NCBI GenBank assembly: GCA_001898825.1
Contig: MKVK01000022.1
Location: forward strand, 1-64,000
DNA length: 64,000 nucleotides
Reading direction: 5' to 3'
Origin: Magnetospirillum sp. 64-120
Lineage (GTDB): Bacteria > Pseudomonadota > Alphaproteobacteria > Rhodospirillales > Magnetospirillaceae
In this document: positions 55,626 to 62,068 of the stretch, in pieces
Layout of the letters: each line of letters begins with the position of its first letter
Numbering within the stretch: position 1 is the stretch's first letter
Made by a program: the position numbers and the translations under genes
The notes under the pieces: generated by a model
Database searches by the model: none
Seen by the model: the letters and a program-made list of their open reading frames with translations, nothing else
What the model was told of the DNA's origin: nothing

Positions 55626-56099
55626 ATGGGTCTCAGATTCAGCAAGTCCACCAAGAAAGCCGTCCTCGTCTCGGCTGCCCTGGCCTTCGTCATCGGCTGC
55701 GGCGCAGCCCTCATGCCCGTGTCGACGCCCGCCGTCGCGCGCGAGGCGGTGGTCTACAAGAACCCCAGCTGCGGCTGCTGCAAGGGGTGGGCGACGTACC
55801 TCCAGCGTAATGGCTACAAGGTCACCGTCATCGAGCGCGAGGACATGGACAAGGTGAAGGACGAAATGGGCGTCCCGGAACCCCTGCGCTCGTGCCATAC
55901 CGCCAAGATCGACGGGGCGGTGGTTGAAGGCCATGTCCCGCTGGAAGCGATCGAAAAGTTCCTGTCCGAGCCGCGCAAGGCCAAAGGCCTCGCTTCTCCC
56001 GGCATGCCCTCGGGTTCGCCGGGCATGGATGGACCGAAGGAGCCAAACCCCATCTACACCTTCGGCGCTTCCGGCCAGAAGCTGTTTGGCACCTACTGA
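55626..56099 (+). CDS. DUF411 metal-resistance protein
   Basis: 157 residues from the ATG at 55626 after AGGAGGAG. A signal or anchor helix (AVLVSAALAFVIGCGAAL) precedes a DUF411 domain with a thioredoxin-like CxxC variant: VYKNPSCGCCKGWATYLQ, then LRSCHTAKIDGAVVEGHVP. A Met/Gly/Pro tail (GMPSGSPGMDGP) follows. The family accompanies copper-resistance operons; a role in periplasmic copper handling is inferred. It is co-directional with cusA, 17 bases downstream. Confidence 0.88.
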   Translation: MGLRFSKSTKKAVLVSAALAFVIGCGAALMPVSTPAVAREAVVYKNPSCGCCKGWATYLQRNGYKVTVIEREDMDKVKDEMGVPEPLRSCHTAKIDGAVVEGHVPLEAIEKFLSEPRKAKGLASPGMPSGSPGMDGPKEPNPIYTFGASGQKLFGTY

Positions 56100-56110
56100 G
56101 GGGTCTCTCG

Positions 56111-56305
56111 GTGTCGATCAATCGTTCTCGAAAAACAGGGCCAGTAAATATCGCCATCTTATCCGAGGAATTGGCGCGATCTTGCCACTCTGTCGCCGAG
56201 TTGAATGCGGTATGCGACGTCTGCGCTCGGCTGCATCGCCTTGACCCGGAGCAGGAGCAAGACTTGCTGGCGGCGTCGGAAGCTGCATTCAAGCAGCTGG
56301 ATTAA
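56111..56305 (+). CDS. Small hypothetical protein after DUF411
   Basis: 64 residues from a GTG start 11 bases after the DUF411 stop. Helical, with a CDVC pair (LNAVCDVCARLHRLDPEQ) that could bind metal. No signal peptide. The ribosome binding site is weak (GGGGTC). Function not known; its place at the end of the efflux operon is the only clue. Confidence 0.5.
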   Translation: MSINRSRKTGPVNIAILSEELARSCHSVAELNAVCDVCARLHRLDPEQEQDLLAASEAAFKQLD

Positions 56306-56320
56306 CCACGTCTTAGAAAG

Positions 56321-56344
56321 TCACATTTCTTTACGTTCTTTTAC
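56321..56344 (+). promoter_or_regulatory. TTAC-N6-TTAC box B with a third half-site
   Basis: TCAC (56321-56324), TTAC (56331-56334) and TTAC (56341-56344) follow each other every 10 bases. The site lies 87 bases upstream of the first His-rich secreted protein gene. Three in-phase half-sites suggest cooperative binding of the island's response regulator. Confidence 0.6.
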
Positions 56345-56430
56345 GGCTGAATTCGTCAGCCAGTTACATAGTCAGTGTTCAATCTCTCCATGCCGCCGAT
56401 GACGCGGCGATGACAAAATGGAGAGCACAG

Positions 56431-56874
56431 ATGTTCAAGAAGTTCGCAATCGTCGCCATTCCTGCTTTTGCCATTCTGGTTGGCGGTGTCGGCGCCGCTC
56501 AGGCGGCGGGTAAGTGCGACGCATCCATCAAGGAAGTTCAGGCCAAGTGGGACAAGATGTACCCGATGGGCATGGATCGTCCCGGCGGTTCCGGCTATCA
56601 GTCGGTGACCGACAGCTTCCGCATCGCCAAGGAAAGGTGCGCGAAGGGCGATCAGGAAGCCGAGCACTATTTGAACATCGTGCGCGCGCATCTGGGCATG
56701 CCCGAGGTGGCCACCGGCCACAAGCCGAATCCCCCGAACACGGAAACCCTGCACAGCGACGGCCCTTCCGCCCATCATGACGCTCCCACCACCCCGGCGA
56801 TGGGCAGCAAGGCTGGTCCTGCCGGGCAGGACATCAAGCCCGACGGGGCCACTGCGCCGGTTCTCGGCAAGTAA
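56431..56874 (+). CDS. Secreted His-rich protein, paralog 1
   Basis: 147 residues from the ATG at 56431 (GGAGAGC upstream); an in-frame ATG at 56410 is less likely. A signal peptide ends at AAQAAG. The mature domain has two conserved cysteines (AGKCDASIKEVQAKWDK; IAKERCAKG) and YLNIVRAHLGMP. The C-terminal tail carries LHSDGPSAHHDAPTTPAMGS. About half of the positions match the next gene but one. Metal binding by the His/Met tail is inferred. I know of no named family. Confidence 0.75.
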   Translation: MFKKFAIVAIPAFAILVGGVGAAQAAGKCDASIKEVQAKWDKMYPMGMDRPGGSGYQSVTDSFRIAKERCAKGDQEAEHYLNIVRAHLGMPEVATGHKPNPPNTETLHSDGPSAHHDAPTTPAMGSKAGPAGQDIKPDGATAPVLGK

Positions 56875-56925
56875 CCCGCTCGGCGGCCCGACCTTTCTGC
56901 CCCAATATTATGGCGGGACGTCGAA

Positions 56926-56965
56926 GCGACCGGAGAATTATTTCTCCGGTCGCACTCATTTTGAT
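56926..56965 (+). terminator. Terminator after His-rich paralog 1
   Basis: GCGACCGGAGA (56926-56936) pairs with TCTCCGGTCGC (56943-56953), followed by ACTCATTTTG. The stem core CCGGAGA/TCTCCGG is shared with the terminator of paralog 2. Confidence 0.8.
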
Positions 56966-57025
56966 CAACAAGGTCAACATGGCGCTCACATCATGGTGCC
57001 TTTGCGGTTCTTGTGATTCTGCCAG

Positions 57026-57039
57026 TTACAAACCTTTAC
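57026..57039 (+). promoter_or_regulatory. TTAC-N6-TTAC box C
   Basis: TTAC (57026-57029) and TTAC (57036-57039) in the context AGTTACAAACCTTTACCTG, 99 bases upstream of the second His-rich protein gene. The wording matches box D (GGTTACAAAAATTTACCTG) at nearly every base. Confidence 0.65.
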
Positions 57040-57137
57040 CTGTGCCGTCGTCGACCATTTACGATCAAGGGTTAGCTTAGTCCTCATCAGGAGCGGTTCC
57101 CTGCCGCTCCGAAGACAACAGAGAGATGAGGCTGATC

Positions 57138-57584
57138 ATGAAGACCATTCGCCTGTTCGCCCTCGCCATCCCCGCCATCGCGCTGATGGGAGCCGCCGCC
57201 GCGCAGGCCGCCGAGCCGTCCTGCAAAGACAACATCACGGAAGTCCAGAAGCAGTGGGACAAGGTGTACCACCGCGAGTCCCAGGGTGCCCACCCGCAGG
57301 TGAAGGACAACTTTCGCATCGCCAAGGAGCTTTGCGCCCAGGGCAAAGGCGCCGAGGCTACCAGCTACCTGGACGTCGTGCGCGGTCACCTGAACATGCC
57401 GGTGATCAAGGCCAGCAAGACCGACCGTGTGCCCGCCGAGAAGTTGCATAGCGACGGCCCGAGCGAGCACCACGACGCCAAGACCACTCCGGCGATGGGC
57501 AGCAAGGCTGGTCCTGCGGCGCCGGAGACGATGCACAGCGACGGTCCCAGCACCCATCACGACCCGCAGTTGAAGGCCAAGTAA
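57138..57584 (+). CDS. Secreted His-rich protein, paralog 2
   Basis: 148 residues from the ATG at 57138. A signal peptide ends at AAAQAAEPS. It shares with paralog 1 the two cysteines (PSCKDNITEVQKQWDK; FRIAKELCAQG), a YLDVVRGHLNMP segment and the tail motif LHSDGPSEHHDAKTTPAMGS. A second copy of the tail motif, MHSDGPSTHHDP, is added at the C-terminus. It has its own TTAC box and terminator. Probably a periplasmic metal-binding protein, by inference. Confidence 0.75.
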   Translation: MKTIRLFALAIPAIALMGAAAAQAAEPSCKDNITEVQKQWDKVYHRESQGAHPQVKDNFRIAKELCAQGKGAEATSYLDVVRGHLNMPVIKASKTDRVPAEKLHSDGPSEHHDAKTTPAMGSKAGPAAPETMHSDGPSTHHDPQLKAK

Positions 57585-57634
57585 GAGGCGCGGCGGCGTC
57601 CAAGTATTAGCCCCCACCATGCGGCGCGCCGCCG

Positions 57635-57670
57635 GACGGCCGGAGAACTGCTCTCCGGCCGTCTTTCTTT
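57635..57670 (+). terminator. Terminator after His-rich paralog 2
   Basis: GACGGCCGGAGA (57635-57646) pairs perfectly with TCTCCGGCCGTC (57652-57663), followed by TTTCTTTG. Confidence 0.85.
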
Positions 57671-57749
57671 GTGGTGTCGACCACGCTCGCTTTAGCTTGG
57701 GCTTCCGACGTGGCATTCTACCGTGGCTGTAGTTTCTACGGGCGAAAGC

Positions 57750-59021
57750 ATGACCGACCCCATCCGCACCCTGATCACCCGCTGGCGAGACGACGCTGGC
57801 GGCACCTACCGCTCCTGGTTCCTCTGGGAGGAGCGGCTGAAAAATTTCCGCTCTATCCGCCGTGGTGTCGCCCAGGTCGTCGCCGAGATCGAAGCGGGCG
57901 CCTTCGGCAACGTCTACAAGGGATCGTCGCTGGAGACCGTGGTCGGAGCCATCGCGGAGCAGCGCCAGATTTTCAAGGGGGCCGACCATGCCTTCCTGTG
58001 GAAGCCGAAGCTGCGCATCCCCGACATCTACGAGGACCGCGACAACCAGCTGGCGTTCGCCCGGTGCCTCAACGCTTGCGCCTGCTGCAACGGTGAAGAC
58101 GGCGTGCTCGACGCCATCCGGCGCCTGGACGCCAAGGGCATCAAAGGCCTGGGTCCGGCTGTCGCCAACCTGCTCTATTTCCACCATCCCACCATCGTCC
58201 CGCCGTTCAACACCGCGATCGTCAACGGCTACAACGCGCTGACCGGCGCGAAGGTGAAGCTGGGACGCTGGGGTGAATGCCTCGCCATGCGGGAAGGCGT
58301 CATCGCCCTCAACGGCAAGTACCGCGATATTCTCTCCAACGATCTGGGCGCCATTGCGGGGTTCCTCTTCGACATCGGCTCCGGCCGCTACCCGCCGCCG
58401 CCGGTCGAAGACACCGACGCCGCCCGGAAGGCATGGGAAGCCGATCTCGTCCGCGTCCGCGAGGAAGGTGCCAAGGCCGATAAGGCTTTGGCCGCCGCCC
58501 GGCAAGGCGACCTCACCCACACCGAGATCCAAGCCTGGCTGCGCGACCTCGGCCGCGCGCTCGGCTTCGACGTCTGGATTGCGTCGAACGACCGCAGTCG
58601 CTCCTATGGCTCGGGACGTCTCGGCGACGGATGCCTTGAGCTTCTTCCGCCTGCCATCGAGCAGGCCCCCGGTGCCGACGCTATCCGCCTGATCGATGTC
58701 CTGTGGCTCGAACGCGGCCAGGCCAAGGTCGCGGGGGCCTTCGAGGTCGAGCACACTACGTCCATCTATTCGGGCATCGTCCGGCTGCTGGATCTCGCCC
58801 TTGGCGGCGACCTGCATTCCCCCAACGGCCTGTTCCTGGTGGCGCCCGACGACCGCGAAGGCGAAGTTCGCACCCAGCTGGCGCGCCCGGCCTTCAGCCG
58901 TATCGGTGAACTCCAGGTGCGGTTCCTGCCCTACGGCGAGTTGAAGGCCAACCGCGAGATGATGGCGCGGTTCGGCCAGGGCATGAAGGCGGTCGAGGCC
59001 GTGTCGCGGGTGCTTGTCTGA
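57750..59021 (+). CDS. PD-(D/E)XK nuclease-like protein with HhH-like region
   Basis: 423 residues from the ATG at 57750 (an in-frame start at 57723 is possible). Residues 118-165 (LDAIRRLDAKGIKGLGPAVA, NLLYFHHPTIVPPFN) resemble the helix-hairpin-helix region of DNA glycosylases. A cysteine cluster CLNACACCNG sits before it. The C-terminal domain holds D316 (RLIDVLWLERG) and E332-V-E334 (GAFEVEHTTSIYSGIVRLLD), the layout of restriction-like domains of the type ending FEVExTTSIYSG. It starts a four-gene unit of nucleases and small proteins. Confidence 0.7.
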   Translation: MTDPIRTLITRWRDDAGGTYRSWFLWEERLKNFRSIRRGVAQVVAEIEAGAFGNVYKGSSLETVVGAIAEQRQIFKGADHAFLWKPKLRIPDIYEDRDNQLAFARCLNACACCNGEDGVLDAIRRLDAKGIKGLGPAVANLLYFHHPTIVPPFNTAIVNGYNALTGAKVKLGRWGECLAMREGVIALNGKYRDILSNDLGAIAGFLFDIGSGRYPPPPVEDTDAARKAWEADLVRVREEGAKADKALAAARQGDLTHTEIQAWLRDLGRALGFDVWIASNDRSRSYGSGRLGDGCLELLPPAIEQAPGADAIRLIDVLWLERGQAKVAGAFEVEHTTSIYSGIVRLLDLALGGDLHSPNGLFLVAPDDREGEVRTQLARPAFSRIGELQVRFLPYGELKANREMMARFGQGMKAVEAVSRVLV

Positions 59022-59023
59022 TC

Positions 59024-59212
59024 ATGGGCACCTTGGTCGTCGACGAGCATCCCGTCCGCGTCATCGTCGTTGAGGCGTTAACCAAGGCTCTCGCACGGCG
59101 GCGAGACAACGCACTGGCCCTGTCGGCGGCCGTGCGCGCCGTGCTCGACGCCCAGCCCGAAATGGGGATTGCCGAAGCATACCAGTTGGTGGACAGGCTG
59201 TGGGTGCGATGA
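59024..59212 (+). CDS. Small helical protein between nucleases, copy 1
   Basis: 62 residues, starting two bases after the nuclease stop. A beta-strand-like start (MGTLVVDEHPVRVIVVEAL) and a C-terminal helix pair (AVRAVLDAQPEMGIAEAYQL). It is similar to the next gene and to the small gene at 41736. It overlaps the next gene by ATGA. Function unknown; an adaptor or antitoxin-like partner for the nucleases is a guess from context. Confidence 0.6.
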   Translation: MGTLVVDEHPVRVIVVEALTKALARRRDNALALSAAVRAVLDAQPEMGIAEAYQLVDRLWVR

Positions 59213-59403
59213 ACTCCTCGGACAAAAGCGAACTGCGCAAGGTTGCCGAGGACTCCATCCGGAAGTCCCAAGCGCAGCGCGAAGACAGCCCGACCGCCGT
59301 CATGCGAGCGGTTCGAGCGGTGATGTGCGCCCACCCAGGCGTTGGAGAGGCGGAAGCCTTCGATCTTGTCTGGTCGCTGTGGCCGACGGATGCTCGTCGC
59401 TGA
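59209..59403 (+). CDS. Small helical protein between nucleases, copy 2
   Basis: 64 residues from the ATG overlapping the previous stop. The C-terminal half AVRAVMCAHPGVGEAEAFDL lines up with the previous protein without gaps; the N-terminal half is charged (DKSELRKVAEDSIRKSQAQR). The Mrr-like nuclease begins 17 bases downstream. Confidence 0.6.
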   Translation: MNSSDKSELRKVAEDSIRKSQAQREDSPTAVMRAVRAVMCAHPGVGEAEAFDLVWSLWPTDARR

Positions 59404-59420
59404 ATTGGATGGGGGGCGGT

Positions 59421-60551
59421 ATGGCGCTGGCGACCAAGACTATCGGGCCGCTGCATCTCGAAGATCTTGAACCTCACCGGTTCGAGGACCTAGTGCGGCA
59501 GTTGCTCTACGACTTCAAGGTTTGGCGTCAAATCGAAGCTACCGGCCGGTCGGGCAGCGATGACGGCTTCGATGTCCGGGCATGGGAACAAGAGACCCCT
59601 TTGGTCGAACAGGTCGACGGCACCGAGGAAGAAGAGGACGCGCCCCTCGCACCCGGGCGCCTGTGGCTTGTCCAATGCAAGCGCGAGCGCACCGTCGGGC
59701 CGGGCAAGTTGGCGGGCTACCTCGACGACATCCCCGAGGAGGAAAGGGGGCGCATTTACGGCGTTATCTTCGCTGCGGCCTGCGACTTCTCGAAGAAGGC
59801 CCGCGACGTCTTCCTGGCCAAGTGCCGCGAGATGGGCTTCGCCGAGGGGCATCTGTGGGGGAAGGCCGAGATCGAGGACATGCTCTTTCAGCCGAAAAAC
59901 GACCACCTGCTTTTCGCCTACACCGGCATCTCGCTTCAGACCCGGCGCCGCACCCTCAAGAGCCAGCTGGCTTCGATCCTGACGATGAAGCGGAAGGCGA
60001 AGCGCCATCTGGATGAACAGGGGTGGGTGCTGCTCAGGGATCCGGATGACAAGCGGTTTCCTTTCCTCGATGAGGATGAGACCCTTCCCCGGTACGAACG
60101 TGGCCGCTGGCGCGTAGTCCGCTATCTGGGGCTGGCCCACGACGGGTTGCGCTTCTTGGGCGCCCGGCATTTCGCCTACTTGGCTGAAGATGGCGTTGGC
60201 TGGGACTACGCCGAGGCGATGAACGATGCCCATCCTCACCGCCATGACGACCCTTGGTGTTCAGGAGATGAAGACCACGAGGTGCGGTCCACCGCTTGGG
60301 GCATCTGGGAGAAGCTGCCCAAGCATTGTCAGGCTTGGTACGAGATCGCGTTCGTCATCCCACTCGACCGCATCGTGGCGATAGACGAGATCGGCGACGA
60401 CTGGTTTTCCGGCCCGCACCTTTTCGTCCATCTGACAAACTCTGAGACGGCCTATCATCACCTCGAAGTCCCGCCAGCTTACGGGCAGCGCACCGCGTTT
60501 CCGAACAAGGAACACCGTTCGGTTATCTTCCCTCGGTCCGAGAAGGAATGA
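59421..60551 (+). CDS. Mrr-like restriction endonuclease
   Basis: 376 residues from the ATG at 59421 after GGGGGGCGG. The N-terminal 160 residues carry the Mrr-type PD-(D/E)XK core: E22 (FEDLVRQLLYDF), D51 (SGSDDGFDVRAWE) and Q85-C-K87 (LWLVQCKRERTVG). Mrr-family enzymes cut modified DNA. The C-terminal 200 residues are Trp- and His-rich and match no domain I know. It is the last gene of the unit starting at 57750. Confidence 0.8.
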   Translation: MALATKTIGPLHLEDLEPHRFEDLVRQLLYDFKVWRQIEATGRSGSDDGFDVRAWEQETPLVEQVDGTEEEEDAPLAPGRLWLVQCKRERTVGPGKLAGYLDDIPEEERGRIYGVIFAAACDFSKKARDVFLAKCREMGFAEGHLWGKAEIEDMLFQPKNDHLLFAYTGISLQTRRRTLKSQLASILTMKRKAKRHLDEQGWVLLRDPDDKRFPFLDEDETLPRYERGRWRVVRYLGLAHDGLRFLGARHFAYLAEDGVGWDYAEAMNDAHPHRHDDPWCSGDEDHEVRSTAWGIWEKLPKHCQAWYEIAFVIPLDRIVAIDEIGDDWFSGPHLFVHLTNSETAYHHLEVPPAYGQRTAFPNKEHRSVIFPRSEKE

Positions 60552-60552
60552 T

Positions 60553-60575
60553 CGGGAGGGCCAGTCGCCCTCCCG
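60553..60575. terminator. Terminator between converging genes
   Basis: CGGGAGGGC (60553-60561) and GCCCTCCCG (60567-60575) form a 9-bp stem with a 5-base loop between the Mrr-like gene and the copper-storage-type gene. Confidence 0.65.
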
Positions 60576-60580
60576 CCCAA

Positions 60581-60985
60581 TTAGTGGCTCATGCTTTGCC
60601 GGGCCTTATTGCAGGCGTCCTCGCAGGACCGGCAAGCGGTGGCGCAGATTCGGCAATGCTCGTGATCGCTGGCGTGCCGCTCGCATTCCTCGGCGCACAG
60701 GCGGCAGGCTGTGGCGCAGGCGTCCAGCATGGCCCGGATGACCTGCTCGTTGGAACCGCTGCGCCGGGTTGCGACGGCGCCGGTCGCCGTGCAGACGTCG
60801 GCGCAATCCATGTTGAGCCGAATGCACTGCACCAGTTCGGCCACCATGTCCTCGCCCAGACAGGCGTCGGCGCAGGTAACGCAGGTCTGGGCGCAGTCGT
60901 AACACTGCTCGATGCACTGGATCAGCGCATCGTTGGTGTTGCCCTTCACATGGAGATGGCTGCTGATCATTTCGCGCGCGTGCAT
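60581..60985 (-). CDS. Four-helix bundle copper-binding protein (DUF326, Csp-like)
   Basis: 134 residues from the ATG at 60985, which follows CCGGAGGACAGC. Eighteen cysteines line predicted helices ([49 protein letters not shown]), the layout of the Csp storage proteins that hold many Cu(I) ions in a four-helix core. It lacks an export signal, so it is the cytosolic, Csp3-like kind. It diverges from the DUF2933-copA operon across a shared TTAC box. Confidence 0.93.
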   Translation of the reverse strand: MHAREMISSHLHVKGNTNDALIQCIEQCYDCAQTCVTCADACLGEDMVAELVQCIRLNMDCADVCTATGAVATRRSGSNEQVIRAMLDACATACRLCAEECERHASDHEHCRICATACRSCEDACNKARQSMSH

Positions 60986-61068
60986 GCTGTCCTCCGGGTT
61001 GGTGACGGTCGGCTTGGATGCCAACGTCAACGCGGGTTCGAAGGCGCTGTTCGCGGGTGTGGCGCCGG

Positions 61069-61082
61069 TTACAAAAATTTAC
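61069..61082. promoter_or_regulatory. TTAC-N6-TTAC box D, divergent copper promoter
   Basis: TTAC (61069-61072) and TTAC (61079-61082) in the context GGTTACAAAAATTTACCTG, between the Csp-like gene and DUF2933-copA. It may serve both directions, like box A. Confidence 0.65.
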
Positions 61083-61145
61083 CTGCGGTGACATCGACGG
61101 CTTACATGGCGGTGGTCAAATAGGGTCGTAGCTTAGGAGGCGACC

Positions 61146-61385
61146 ATGACCGCCCACATGCACTCCGCCCATGACCACGCACCTTCGTTCTGGCGCCCTC
61201 GGACCGGAATCGCCCTGCTGGTGTTCCTGGGCCTCGCCGCCGCTCTGCTGGTCGCCGAACACTGGGCGCACCTGGCTGGCAGCTTTCCGCTCCTGCTGCT
61301 GCTCCTGTGCCCGCTGATGCACCTGTTCATGCACGGTGGCCACGGTCATGGCGGACACGATCACGGCGGCGCCAGGAAGGAGTGA
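61146..61385 (+). CDS. DUF2933 small membrane protein
   Basis: 79 residues, with a His-rich start (MTAHMHSAHDHAP), two closely spaced hydrophobic segments (TGIALLVFLGLAAALLVAEH, FPLLLLLLCPLMHLFMH) and a His/Gly tail (GGHGHGGHDHGGA). DUF2933 proteins occur regularly in copper and silver resistance islands. Metal binding near the membrane is likely; the mechanism is unknown. Confidence 0.88.
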   Translation: MTAHMHSAHDHAPSFWRPRTGIALLVFLGLAAALLVAEHWAHLAGSFPLLLLLLCPLMHLFMHGGHGHGGHDHGGARKE

Positions 61386-61390
61386 AGGCC

Positions 61391-62056
61391 ATGACCGACA
61401 CCGTTCCCGCCTATGGTCTGTGGATGCTCGTGGTCATCAACTCGGCCCTGTTCATCCTGTTCGCGTTCAGCTTTTCGAAGCCGCAGACGAAGCGCGACTG
61501 GCGCTCGCTCGGCGCGTTCTCGGCCTTCGTGCTGGCGCTGTTCACCGAGATGTACGGCTTCCCGCTGACCATCTATCTGCTGTCCGGCTGGCTGGGCAAC
61601 CGCTACCCGGCGCTCGATCCGTTCAGCCATGAAGCGGGCCATCTGTGGTCGACGCTCCTTGGCCTGAAGGGCGACCCTCACTTCAATCTGCTGCATCTCG
61701 CCAGCAACTTGCTCATCCTCGGCGGCTTCGTTGTGGTGGCCAAGGCTTGGCACATTCTGCACGCCGCCCAGTCCAAGGGTGAACTGGCAACGATCGGTCC
61801 CTACGCCGTCGTGCGTCATCCCCAGTACGTCGGCTTCGTCGCCGTGCTGCTGGGCTTCCTTCTGCAGTGGCCGACGCTGCTGACGCTGGCGATGTTCCCC
61901 GTTTTGGTCGTCATGTACCTGCGCCTGGCCAAGATCGAAGAGGCCGAAACCCTGCGGCATTTCCCGGTGCGCTATGCCGATTACGCCGCGCACGTCCCGG
62001 CCTTCATCCCCCATTGGGGCGGGGGCAACGGCACTGCCCACCCGCTGCACAAGTGA
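61391..62056 (+). CDS. Isoprenylcysteine carboxyl methyltransferase-like membrane protein
   Basis: 221 residues from the ATG at 61391 (AGGAGTGAAGG upstream), with about five membrane helices. The C-terminal part has the ICMT/PEMT signature: LATIGPYAVVRHPQYVGFVA and RLAKIEEAETLRHFPVRYAD, which binds SAM in family members. Its regular presence beside DUF2933 and copper ATPases is known, but the substrate in bacteria is not. It ends 12 bases before copA. Confidence 0.86.
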   Translation: MTDTVPAYGLWMLVVINSALFILFAFSFSKPQTKRDWRSLGAFSAFVLALFTEMYGFPLTIYLLSGWLGNRYPALDPFSHEAGHLWSTLLGLKGDPHFNLLHLASNLLILGGFVVVAKAWHILHAAQSKGELATIGPYAVVRHPQYVGFVAVLLGFLLQWPTLLTLAMFPVLVVMYLRLAKIEEAETLRHFPVRYADYAAHVPAFIPHWGGGNGTAHPLHK

Positions 62057-62068
62057 GAGGAGGCTGAT

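Noticed and set aside
56364-56367. A further TTAC after box B
   Set aside because: It is 23 bases from the last half-site, out of the 10-base phase, and has no partner.
57087-58817. A 576-codon minus-strand frame across the His-rich gene and the nuclease
   Set aside because: The plus strand has a signal peptide, paired terminators and a nuclease core; the minus frame crosses a terminator and lacks domains.
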